Shown: one piece after another, positions 35,837 to 46,125 of the stretch
Numbering within the stretch: position 1 is the first letter of the stretch
Layout: every line of letters starts with the position of its first letter
DNA from: Mallotus nudiflorus
Taxonomy: Eukaryota > Streptophyta > Magnoliopsida > Malpighiales > Euphorbiaceae
Reading direction: 5' to 3'
Length of the DNA: 64,000 nt
Assembly (NCBI GenBank): GCA_947683625.1
Contig: CANTUR010000381.1
Span: forward strand, 744,001 to 808,000
Program-made: the position numbers and the translations under genes
Notes under the pieces: generated by a model
Databases searched by the model: none
What the model was told of the DNA's origin: nothing
What the model saw: only the letters and a program-made list of their open reading frames with translations

Positions 35837-37169
35837 GCCATATTCCTATACAGTTGTTAGGGTTAGCTAAATGAATTACATATGACATGTGCTTGCAAAA
35901 GAAAATGGTGAGCATGTATGCATGGAGTGGATGAAAAATCCTAAAATGAAAGATGATTATTCTTGTAAGAAATAGTAGTTAGCACATGCTATCTACATTA
36001 TATTATGTTTGCATGATTAAAGCTGGTTAGTTTTCCTGCACAGTGAATAAACCAATAATAAGTAAGTTCTCGCTTCCAACATTAGTTCTCCAAGAGGTAA
36101 TTCAATCTCTTTCCTTGGTGGGTTTTTAACTTATAGTCATTAGGGGACCATTGTTCCACTCTCAAAACTAAGCTGTTTAGATTTATGTTGGTCAGAACCA
36201 AAGGGTAAACTAAGGAATGATACTCAAATGTGCTTGATATAATCACATGATGTCAATGTTAGGGTCAATTGTTGGGCTTCAAATCATGTCCAAAATTCGT
36301 ATGCACTCGTATGCATAGGACTAAGGTCAATCAAAGGGATTCCAAGTTGTTGCCCCTATATCGATATTTGATATATTTACCAGGAGTCATGAAAGTAGCA
36401 TTTGATAGTTTCCAATTTGATTTTGATGACATAAAAGTCCACAATCTAGTTGGGTTCCTAACTTATTCATTTGATTTGATAGGGATAAATGGATGACATC
36501 TCATAGGTTTTATCATTGAGGGATGTTGTTATTTGTTAATTTGCATAGACTATTCAAGTTGAGGTACATGATTCTTATCATTCCTCATGCTTTAGGCTTG
36601 CATGAAGTATATGAGAATCACATGGTCCTAAGAGTAAATTTTCTATGAAAACTGACATTACAACATTAGTCAAAGATAGACATTAGGAGGGTCATGTCAT
36701 TTATGAAAATCAGGTCAAACAGACAGCATTAGAATAAGGATAACATGCATAGCTTGGTGGAATCCTAGAGGATGTTGCTACTAGTTTATCTATATGAGCT
36801 TAGTAAGGGTGAAAGGCCAAGGGTTCCTTTAGTGAGAATGCCCCCATATGAATAGGGTTGCAGACTCCAGTCAATGAATCTAGCATTCTTTTGATAACTT
36901 GGTCGCCCCTATTAAGGACTTGGGTTACAGACTCTAGTTAGATGAGTCTGGCAAATGCTCGAGTAAAGACTAAAGGTGATAATACCATATCTTTGTTGCC
37001 CCATGACTCGAGTGGAATCATGGTGGCAATGTCATTTAGTATTATCAAGGCTTTTAAGGACATGTGGTGCACGTGTGATGTGTAGTGAAAATGTAGTGGT
37101 GAGGGGCTCTATACAATTGAGTATTACATAATGAGAAATAGTCATTTTTTAGTTGATCCCTCTTACTTA
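35837..37169 (-). other. Leader (5' UTR) of element A
   Basis: About 1.33 kb with no gene. Aligns along its length with 17566-18906 (B) and 57521-59397 (E). Confidence 0.7.
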
Positions 37170-37191
37170 GAAGTCCTTAGTGGAGTTACCA
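37170..37191 (-). other. Primer-binding site of element A
   Basis: Element-strand TGGTAACTCCACTAAGGACT, one base from the LTR. It differs from E's TGGCGACTCC by transitions, consistent with decay of a tRNA-Arg type site. Confidence 0.75.
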
Positions 37192-37192
37192 C

Positions 37193-39108
37193 TATGAGCG
37201 ACCTTTTGGATAACGGTATGTTTTCATGGGACATTATGCAAGTCTTGCCATTTATGAGGGACATGACAACTTTACCGAATAGGGACATATGATTGGTCTT
37301 AGTGGGATGAGACACTTTTGATTTTGTAGAGTCACCACCTAATTTTTACAAAATTGCGAAAAGAAAGGAACAACATCGGGGTGACTTAGTAAGTATTGTC
37401 TCCAACAGATATTTCTGGGTTAAAGGGTTCGCGTCTACTTTTTGATTATTTCTCATTATACGATATTCGATGTATAACTACTGCAACACCGTAGTTTCAG
37501 TAATGACAATTTTTATAGCATTCATATAGTACATTAGATAGTGGAAGATAATAAAATTGAAAATTTAATTGTTACATCACTTTCCTGATAAAATACATAT
37601 GAAAAGGGAAAGATTGCGAAAAAGTAAATATAATTTTAATAGAATTAATCTATAAGATTAACATGACCATTCCCATAGCTTGCTCGATTTCATGAATAAT
37701 AGGATGATCATGCATACTTATAGTGATTATTTATGTTATGAAGATGAATGATGATAATATAAAGGATGCATGAGGTCATCATTGGACTGAGAGTATGATG
37801 ACTATATTTCAGGATATAAACTTTTCACATTATTGTTATTTACAATATGATTTCATGATTTTGGAAATAGAGGATGCAGAATGATGATGTGAAACGAGCA
37901 TAATAAAGCATATATTAGTAATATAGCATGTCAGATTGCTAGTCTTATCACATAAGCATGACAGTATTCGTAAATGCTAGCGATAGTAAAATAAAATGCA
38001 ATGCAATAAAATAAATGTGCTAAAATAATTATATGGTCCTCAATCTTGACTAAGCTTGTGTGGGTTTTAAAGCTTTAGCTTTGCGAGATTATCAATCTTT
38101 CCTCATCGAGAGGTTCAAAATGATAGTATAATGATGCTAGATTATATACCTTTGAAGCTTACTTTGACAAAGATAGGGCTTGGTTTAGTGGAAAAGGGAT
38201 TTAACAACCTAAGAGAAAGGCAGTGGGAGAACCAAAACTATATAGAAAGGGGTTTCTAGTGCCTTCAATTGGACCAATGTCTTTCCACTTGTTCCCCCTA
38301 CCAAAATGCATGTGAAGGGGTCTATTTATATGGAAAGTTAGGTGGTGGGGGCATGGTCACATGCGCATATTGAGAATTTTATGCATGGCCATGCCAAGTA
38401 CACATGGTTATGCATAGTGTACGAGTGGTCACATGCTTTGGCGCGTGCAAGCACGTGATCATGTGCTTGGTGCGTGGTCATGTGCTTGGTGTATGGTCAT
38501 ACACTTGCCGCGTGGCCACATGCATATGCTTACACTCCACGTGCACTTTGACACTTAATGAACACTTCCCATGTTTTACGCATGCTATTTTGAGGTTGGT
38601 TCCTATGGTTTTTGGGCCTTTCAAATGTGACACTGAAGTTTATTTTGCCAAATTTGGCCTTGATTTTAGTACATGACACTTAAAGGCATTTACACATACT
38701 TCTAAGCTATACGAGCTGATCCTCAGGTTATGTTGGACCATTCCGAGACCACTTCTAAAGGTTTTGGAGCTTTTGGATGTGTTTTTGAAGTCCATTTTGT
38801 CAAAATAGATTTTCATTATTTCACAAAGCTAGGTCTCAGTCTAACAAAATTCATACCAGCCTAACGAGCTAAGTATTTTGAGAGGAGTTTTCTCAAAATA
38901 AACCTCTCATTGTTCCGATAATTAATATTTCGTAAGTTCATAGCATAACTTAATGGCTCAGTGATCAATTTTGCACACTGGTGGGGTCGGTTAGGATTTT
39001 TTAAGGTTGCATACTTTAAAGGTGTTATGAACGAGCAGACTCATGTCATCTCGAGGATTCATTTCATCATTGAACCTTTTTGGGGACAATCAAATTTAAA
39101 GTATGAAA
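37193..39108 (-). repeat. 5' LTR of element A
   Basis: 1916 bp. The ends have decayed (TATGAGCGACC at left, GTATGAAA at right, against TGTGAGCGACC and GTATGACA elsewhere). TATA box at 38322-38330. It contains an extra G/T-rich stretch around 38400-38530 with repeated GTGCTTGGTG-like words not present in the other LTRs, which explains its larger size. Confidence 0.9.
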
Positions 39109-39600
39109 ATTATCATGCCCTTTAACTGCATTAACAATACAAAGGAATAAATTCTGAGACATGAGATATCAATAAAGAAAAAGATCATCATTGTAGCATG
39201 GATTTTAGCAAAATAATCATTGAATAAATTTCGATTGGCAACTTCACGATCACAATTGATCATTATATGGCATGGAATTAAACCACTATGGATAACCTAA
39301 TTATTTTATTGATTGAGGTAATAAGCAATTAACATCTTACTATTATTAATTACTTACTGAATAATAACTTATTTTGCTTCCTACTCCATCATTAAGTAGT
39401 TTTCTTAATCATTTAATGATAAAAATTGAAAATTGGATGGACATGGATTATTGAAATTCATTGATATATTTTGTTATATGGCTAATTTGAAAAGAGAAAT
39501 ATAAAGTTTTTGTTTAAGAAGATACTATGATTTTTTTTCATTATAAATGAGGCTACTTATATATAAACATTTTTATTAAAATGATAGATTTAAATTTTAA
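39109..39600. other. Flanking sequence outside the LTR elements
   Basis: AT-rich sequence with no gene recognised. It is the target into which A (on its left) and E (on its right) inserted. Confidence 0.6.
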
Positions 39601-40165
39601 TTCTATTGTTTTAATTTGGATGACATCTATCCAACGTGAGAGATTAGGATAAGAAAAAAATTATTTTAACATTTGAGCTTAGGATGAAATCCATCCTATA
39701 GTTGATAATATAATGATGAAGTCCATCCATAAGGATAAGATACCAAAATTTAATTTGAAGGTTGAGATGAGGATGAAATCCATCATATGGTTGAGATAAT
39801 GATTAAATACATCCAAGGGATAATATTAGGATGAAATTCATCCTATGGTTCAGATAATTTAAAAAAATTTAATCTGGCGGTGGAGATGAGGATGAAATTC
39901 ATCTTATGGTTGAGATAATATAATGATGAAATCCATCCAATGAATAATATTAGGATGAAATCCATCCTATAGTTTAAATAAGGATACAATAACAAAATTT
40001 AATCCGACAATTGAGATAAGGATGAAATCCATCCTATGGTTGAGAAAATGATGAAATCAATCCAATGAATAATATTAGGATGAAATCCATCCTATGGTTC
40101 AGATAAAGATAAGATAAAAAATTTAATCCAACAGTTCAAATGAAGATAAAATCCATCCAATGGTC
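39601..40165. repeat. Palindromic minisatellite (GGATGAAATCCATCC)
   Basis: About twelve degenerate copies of a core GATGAAATCCATCCTATGGT, arranged in a higher-order unit of about 118-130 bp marked by AAATTTAATC-type words near 39748, 39866, 39996 and 40118. The core holds the inverted repeat GGATG-aaat-CCATCC. It lies directly upstream of the Myb/SANT-like pseudogene. Confidence 0.88.
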
Positions 40166-40331
40166 TATTTTATTCATCTAGATTTCTTTTATGTTATTAT
40201 TTTTATCTCCACTTTAGCATAAATATGACTTATCCTTCTTTATACATACCAACTTATTCTATATTTCTATATACACCTTTTATATTTTATCACTTGTAAA
40301 ATCCTCTTAACCCTATCTTTTGAAACAAAAA

Positions 40332-40571
40332 ATGGCATTTAGAGCTTCTAGATATAGTGTTGAAGAAGACATTCTCTTATATGAAGTGCATATGAAAATT
40401 TTCTAAGATCCAATTACAGGTGTACATCAGTCTTATGATCCTTTTTTTTTATCTCGAGTTGAAGAAAAATATAATAGTGCAAAGGATAAGAGCTGGGACT
40501 ATTGTAATAAAAGATTTGTCCAATATTGACTTCAAACAATAGAGAAAGTAGTAAGAAAAATAAAATGCATG
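40332..40571 (+). pseudogene. Myb/SANT-like (NAM-associated) protein, N-terminal part, cut by element E
   Basis: ATG at 40332 opens a frame of 80 codons: MAFRASRYSVEEDILLYEVH, DPITGVHQSYDPFFLSRVEE, KYNSAKDKSWDYCNKRFVQY and LQTIEKVVRKIKCM, with two in-frame stops (after KIF and after VQY). This resembles the N-terminus of the plant family with a Myb/SANT-like trihelix start and a NAM-associated C-terminus, often labelled 'glutathione S-transferase T3-like'. Relatives accompany PIF/Harbinger transposons, so this may be host or transposon derived. Element E's LTR begins at 40572, cutting the frame between its target duplication and the rest of the gene, which would lie right of the window. Two stops show decay. 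Family call moderate. Confidence 0.6.
40567..40571. repeat. Presumed target site of element E (GCATG)
   Basis: The five bases before E's LTR end TGTGAATGACC. The partner copy would lie beyond the window, so this is not confirmed. Confidence 0.5.
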
Positions 40572-42374
40572 TGTGAATGACCTGGTTTGACTATTTTGAT
40601 CTTATAGTTTATTTTTGAGGGACATAGTAACTTTACCAAATAGGAAAAAATGATTGGTTTCAAGAGGAACGAGAAGCTTTTCAATTTTGTGGAGTCATAA
40701 CCCAATTTTTAGAAAATTAGAAAAAGAAAGGGACATATTAGGTCACTCAAGGAGTATTGCTCCCATTAGAGATTTTCGGGTTCAGGAGATCGCATCTACT
40801 TTATGACTATTTCTCATTATATGATATTCAATGTATAGCTACCGTAATACTCGAGTTTTAGTTATGAAAATTTATATAGCATTCACACAATATATTAGAT
40901 AATGAAATATCATTATTACATTACTTTTCTAACAAAATACATATAAAAGGAAAAGCGATTGCAAAAATGTAAATCTAGCTTAGATATAACGAACCTATAA
41001 GGTTAGTACAACCATGCATGTAGCTCACTTGATCATATGAATAACGGAATAAGCAATGAACACTCAATCACTTGAAAGAGTAAACAAAATGTACATAATC
41101 ATGCATGTTTGCAGTGATTATTATGCTATGATGATATATGATGATGATATAAAGGATGCATAATGACATAATTGGATCGAAAGCATGATGGCTCTAGTTC
41201 AGAATGCGAACTTGTTATATTATTGAATATACTTTCACATTTTGAAACTAGAGGATGGATGCAAGATGATGACATGTAACGAGCAAAGCTAAAAATAAAC
41301 TATTCACATAGCATGCAAATTGCTAGTCTCACTATGTATGCACAATAAGATTCATAAATACTGGCGGCAATAAAGTAAAATGTAGTATGATAAAATAAAC
41401 AATCTAAAATGATTATATGGTCCTCAAATTTTACTCAGGTTGTGTGAGTTTTAAATCTTTAGCTTTGAGGGATTATTAACCTTTCCTCATTGATAGGTTT
41501 AAAGTGTAGAATAATGAAAATTTGTATACCTTTAAAGCATGTTTTGACAAAGGTGAGGTTAGGTTTGGTGGAAAGGAGGTCTAATAACCTAAGAAAAACA
41601 CAATGGGAGAGCTAAAAGTGTGTGGAAACGGGTTTCCAACAACTTTGAATGGGCATATTTTTAACTGTGTGGGTTGTTATTATGTGTTGTTGTTTGTTAA
41701 AATGAGGCATAACGACCCCTATTTATAGTACAAAGCTTGAGAAAAAGGTTGTGTGTGTGCATGGTAATGTGTGCATTCCTAGAATGGAGTATGTGGCCAT
41801 GCGAAGTGCACATAGTTGGGTGCTTAGTGCGTGGTCGTGCGCACTTTTTGTACAATGCACATGTGATTCAAGGCTTTTTTTTAAGGCTTTTAGGGTTATT
41901 TCTAAGGTTTTTGGGCCTTCCAGACATGTTTTTGAAGTTTTTTTTGTCTAATTTAGCCTTAATTTTAGTGCATGACACCTAGGGGTGTTCGTGGCTATAT
42001 GCACACTTCTAAGCAACACATGCTAATCCTTGGGTTCTTTTGGACTATTCTAGGACCACTTTCGAGGGTTTTAGAGCCTTTCGGATGTATAATTGAAGTC
42101 CATTTAATCAAAATAGATTTTTTTTCATGAAGTTGGGTCTTGGTCTGATGAAATGAACACTAGCTCAACAAGCTGAACATTTTAAGAGAGGATTGTTTAA
42201 AATAAGCCTCTTATTATTATGATAGTTCATATTTCATATGATCAGAGCACAACTTAATGGCTTAGGATTGATTTTTCACATTGGCGGAATTGGTTAAGGT
42301 TTTAGGGTTACACACTTCATAGGTGTTATGAATGAGCATACCTTTCTGGGGATAGTCAAATTTGAGGTATCACA
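40572..42374 (-). repeat. 3' LTR of element E
   Basis: 1803 bp, TGTGAATGACC to GGTATCACA on the plus strand. Its first part carries TTTGACTATTTTGA, also present at the start of the 5' LTR (59434-59448) but not in A, B or D, marking a subfamily. TATA box at 41719-41727. Confidence 0.92.
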
Positions 42375-42388
42375 GTTGCTCCCTACTT
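42375..42388 (-). other. Polypurine tract of element E
   Basis: Element-strand AAGTAGGGAGCAAC abuts the 3' LTR, like B's at 6579-6592. Confidence 0.75.
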
Positions 42389-42779
42389 CATGTATGTTGT
42401 ATAGTCACTTAGTTCTAGTGTCAATACACATGAAGAAAATGTAAAGATGCAAAAATTATTTTGTAGAGAGAGAGGTACTTACCTGTGGGCCATCTGTTAA
42501 CTTCTTGATGAGATTTGACTACTGTCATTATGTCATGATCAAACTTTTTATTTTTTGGTGATTTGGTTGTCATGCAAGATACAATTTTATGCAAGGATGC
42601 AACATAAAGATGTGAAGATGTCACTCGGGGTTCATGCAGAGATGTGATTTTCACACGAATGGTGTGCATGATATGCAAGTGTCTATATGAAGTGTAATGA
42701 TTGCCCCTTTTAGATGTTATGCTTAACATTCTCTAGTCATATTAAGAGTTCTAACATTGCTTAATGTTAGGAAAATGAC
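42389..42779. other. 3' UTR of element E next to the LTR
   Basis: Aligns with 6593-6835 of element B (for example CTAGTGTCAATACACATGAA). No gene. Confidence 0.7.
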
Positions 42780-43560
42780 ACCTTTATAACCTTTTTAGGT
42801 GTCAGGTGAACAAGTAATGCCACTATAACCTCCTTAGGTGTCAGGCAAATGAATATATGACTATAACCTCCTTAGGTGTCATGCAAATGAAGATCCTACT
42901 AAGCAAAATGCAGATGCAACTATAACCTCTTTAGGTGTCACACAAATGAAGATGCTACAAAGCAAAATGCAGATGTGACGATAACCTCTTTAGGTGCAAC
43001 TACAACCTCTTTAGGTGTCATACGAATGAAGATGCTACTAAACAAAATGCAGATGTGACTATAACCTCTTTAGGTGTCACATAAATGGTGATGCTACTAA
43101 GCAAAACGAGAATGCAATTATAACCTCTTGAGGTATCACACAAATGGAGATACTACTAAGCAAAATGAAGATGCGACTATAACCTTCTTATGTGTCATGC
43201 AAATGAAGGTTACTACTAAGCAATATGAAGATGCAACCATAACCTTCTTAGGTGTCACATAAATGGAGATGCTACTAAGCACAGGGATGCTACTAAATAA
43301 TATGGAAATGCCACTAAGTAATATGGAAATGCCACTAAGTAGTGGAAGTGCTCCTAAGCAATGTGAGGATGCTACTAAGTCATGTGAATGTTCTTAAGCA
43401 ATGTGAAAATGCTACAAAGTAGTGAAAGTGCTCATAAGCAATGTGAAAATGCCACTAAGCAATACAGATGCTCCTAAACAATGTGGAAATGCTACTAAGT
43501 AGTGAAAGTGCTCCTAAGCAATGTGAGGATGCTACTAAGTAATGATGATGAAGTGATGAT
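42780..43560. repeat. 3' UTR minisatellites of element E
   Basis: First array (to about 43290): units of about 56 bp built from CTATAACCTCTTTAGGTGTC plus GATGCTACTAAGCAAAATG. Second array (about 43290-43560): units of about 19-22 bp alternating GCTCCTAAGCAATGTGA and GCTACTAAGTAGTGAAA. Same organisation as B's 6836-7505, but expanded and diverged. Confidence 0.92.
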
Positions 43561-44110
43561 GCAATAATAATGGGATGATGACTTTTGGATTTATTAGTTA
43601 GTTATAGCACGAAGCCCTTCTCTTATAGATCCTTCTTGATCTTAATCAGTGCTGACTTTTGAATTCTTATTGATTGAGTGGTCATGACTTGAATTTCTAA
43701 AAAGCATAGATATACATATGAAGAGTATGCATTTCCAGTTTATTCATGAAGTATATTCAAAGATTTTGTACATTGAACTAGTCATTATTAGTCGAGTGCT
43801 TTTTTTTTAATTCTTATAATTAATTGAATGATGCCAAGATTTGTATGTATTAGAGGGTTTGAGATGTTATAACTATGACAATCTTAATTTAATAAGAATT
43901 TTGTCAATTCATAAACATGATTCATAACTCATGGCCAAGGCTGTTTGTATTACTAAGTGCAGAGCAAGCTTCCCATGTGAATTTTTGAAGAATGTAACGA
44001 GATGAAACTTATAAAGAGTGTAGATTAATAAAATAAGTTTTTATTATCAAGAGGTTTTTTAGTAGGTAAGTGATAGTTGACTGTACGTTATTTTTTTCTG
44101 TAGGGATTTA
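43561..44110. other. Unassigned part of element E
   Basis: No gene or repeat recognised. AT-rich. Confidence 0.5.
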
Positions 44111-44118
44111 TTTTCTTT

Positions 44119-44214
44119 AGTATCCCATACCTTTCTTATATTACTCAATATAAATACTGCCAAAAATTCCTTTAGGATACTCACACTCCACTTTTATAGC
44201 ATTGGAGTGAGTAA
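44119..44214. repeat. Inverted-repeat module, E copy 1
   Basis: From AGTATCCCATACCTTTC to GGAGTGAGTAAAG. The outer inverted repeat AGTATCC...GGATACT is perfect. The right-hand stem CACTCCA/TGGAGTG is also perfect with a loop of 11 bases. It aligns with 20578-20667 in C and, reversed, with 63008-63340 in G. Confidence 0.82.
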
Positions 44215-44276
44215 AGATTTGATTTTGATTTTGTTTCTGTAGTTATCCTGTGTTTTTTACAAATGTTCCCTTTTTT

Positions 44277-44371
44277 AGTATTACCCACCTTTATCAAATT
44301 ACTCAGTGTGAATACTGCAATAGGGTTTTATTGGATACTCTTACTCATTTTCAAGCATTGGAATAGGTAAG
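44277..44371. repeat. Inverted-repeat module, E copy 2
   Basis: From AGTATTACCCACCTTTATC to GGAATAGGTAAG. Same layout as copy 1 and about 60-65% similar by eye. Outer pair AGTAT...ATACT kept. Confidence 0.8.
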
Positions 44372-45103
44372 TATGGTCTTAAGATTACATGCCCATTTGA
44401 AAGATGTCTCGATAATTAAAATTCATTTTTTCAACAATAACCTCTATGATTTTTTTTCTTATGAGTTCTTCATCCATCCAAGTGGTAGGTGAGCATTACA
44501 TTGATTAAAGTTTAGAAAGTCCTAACTTGGAACTATTAATCATGCTTGGAAACTTTGAAATGAGCATTCTAGGAAGATGATGAGAATTAAAATAAGCTCA
44601 CTCAACTCTGATATGTACCACTTATGGCATAGATAATATTTGTGAGAATGCAAGAAAAGAGCCATTATATAAATTTTTTCAATGTATGTATGCAAATACA
44701 GATGTATGTATTAAAAGAAAGAAAGAAGAGGGCACTCCTCATATAGAGGTGATGATGAAGGTGGCATTTGTTGATTTATTGTGTTTGATGTTTTCCTTTT
44801 TTTTCCTTATTGCCGACTATTGATGTTGCCATTGTTGTACATTGTATGCTTTAAAACTATAGCCCTTACTATATTCATGTGGTTATAGCTCTTTTTATGT
44901 TGCATAACCCTTATTGTGTTACTTTGTGAGCAACTATTACCTTTACTTTCTTAGATTTGCTTTAACTTGCACACTTGCATTACCCTACAAAATAAAACAA
45001 AAGAATTACAGTTAGTATTAGTTATATCTATAGACTATGATTCTGTGCCAGGGCATATATGACTTCCCCTTTTATTGTGCTGCTTCTACTAATTTGATGC
45101 TCC
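44372..45103. other. Unassigned part of element E
   Basis: The first 150 bp resemble the sequence beside the module in element C (20670-20880). The rest shows no gene. Confidence 0.5.
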
Positions 45104-45760
45104 TTGCTCCTGCTTTTTGATGCAGTTGCTCTTCCCCTCTTAGTGGTTTTACTGGGTTATGGCACTTGTTGCAAATATGTAATTCTAGTTGTACTAACTA
45201 TAGCTCTAGCTATAGTTTCTGTAGCTCTTATTGTGGTGACTGTAGCACTTGATGTAGTGTCTAAAGCTCTCACTCTGATGACTATAGCTCCTATTGTGGC
45301 AACTATAGCATTTTCTATAGTGTCTATAGCTCTTGCTATAATAATTATAGCTCTTGTTGTGGTGGCTATGGCATTCGTTGTAGTGTCTATAGCTCACGCT
45401 ATGATGATTGTAGCTCTTGTTGTAGTGACTATAGCATTTGCTATAGTGTCTATAGCTCTTGTTGTAGTGTATATAGCTCTTATTATTATGATTGTAGCTC
45501 TTACTATGGTGACTATAACATTTGTTATACTAGCTACAGCTCTTATTATACTGATTATAGCTCTCATTGTACTACCTATAGCTTTAGCTATAGTACTTGT
45601 TGCTCTTGCTATAGTGTTAGTCTACTTAAGTTTTTTGCTTAGATCTAAGGAGGCTAGGCTTTTAGAGCTGGCATTTGTGTCTCATCAACTACAAATCTTA
45701 CCTTACTTGAGTCTGTTTGCTACTCAAGTAGATGCTTGCCCCTTAGGACTACTTACATAG
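45104..45760 (+). repeat. 21-bp minisatellite (45180-45625) inside a 218-codon open frame
   Basis: The array repeats a unit of 21 bp such as TATAGCTCTTGTTGTAGTGA with a 42-bp alternation. As 21 is a multiple of three, the frame stays open and predicts a monotonous hydrophobic chain (IALVVVTIAFAIVSIALVVV and so on). Its antisense is partly open too (45206-45397). A single related word occurs at about 8340-8370 in element B, a possible seed. I find no homologous protein in memory, so this is annotated as a repeat. Translation is not excluded but is unsupported. Confidence 0.85.
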
Positions 45761-45910
45761 GTTGGTGGAATCTTTTAGTGCTATTGATCTTGATGTGGAT
45801 GCCTCAGGAGCTCTGTTGGTATAATTTTGACTTCCTTAAGCATTCTAACATTGGAATGTTTGGGTTTATGGCTTCTTGGTGCATTGCCTTTTCATTATGT
45901 TCCTGCTTGT

Positions 45911-46125
45911 GATGCATGTTTCTCATGTTTGTGCACATAATGATTATTTGTATGTAAATTCTTATGATGCATGTTTCTCATGCTTGTGCATGTGACACTC
46001 ATAGAGCATGTTTCCAATGTTTGTGCATGCAATGCTTGATGCATGTTTCTAATGTTTTTGCATGCAATGCTTGATGCATGTTTCTAATATTTGTGCATGC
46101 AATGCTTGTGATGCATGCTTGATGC
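45911..46125. repeat. 35-bp tandem repeat rich in GCATG/CATGC
   Basis: About five copies; the last three are near-perfect with unit GATGCATGTTTCTAATGTTT plus 15 bases. Each unit holds the palindromic words GATGCATG and GTGCATGCA. Confidence 0.87.

Larger units (their letters stand above)
1..39108 (-). mobile_element. Element A: Tat-lineage Ty3/Gypsy retrotransposon, interrupted and partial
   Basis: Oldest layer of the nest. From right to left it shows the 5' LTR (37193-39108), a primer-binding site, a long leader, gag, protease, reverse transcriptase, RNase H and integrase on the minus strand, then an antisense PMD gene. The left end and 3' LTR lie before position 1. Element B (4786-31073) and solo LTR D (31393-33203) interrupt it. 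The reading of 1-4785 as the same element as 31079 onward rests on the CATCA duplication on both sides of B and on continuity with the uninterrupted pol of B (4785 corresponds to about 14745). All genes are broken by stops and frameshifts. The Tat assignment rests on the gag-protease linker, the domain order protease-RT-RNase H-integrase, and the antisense extra ORF. Confidence 0.88.

Noticed and set aside
38404..38676. Cysteine/valine-rich ORF in the LTR of A
   Set aside because: Arises from a G/T-rich repeat stretch (GTGCTTGGTG-like words) in the LTR; no family resemblance.
42421..42729. Minus-strand ORF of 102 codons next to E's 3' LTR
   Set aside because: Lies in the 3' UTR next to the minisatellite; the equivalent region of B has no such frame.
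42780..43560. CRISPR-like regular repeats in E
   Set aside because: Same minisatellite family as in B, with varying unit length and no unique spacers.
45206..45397. Minus-strand ORF rich in Tyr, His and Ser
   Set aside because: Antisense of the 21-bp array; the composition follows from the repeat.
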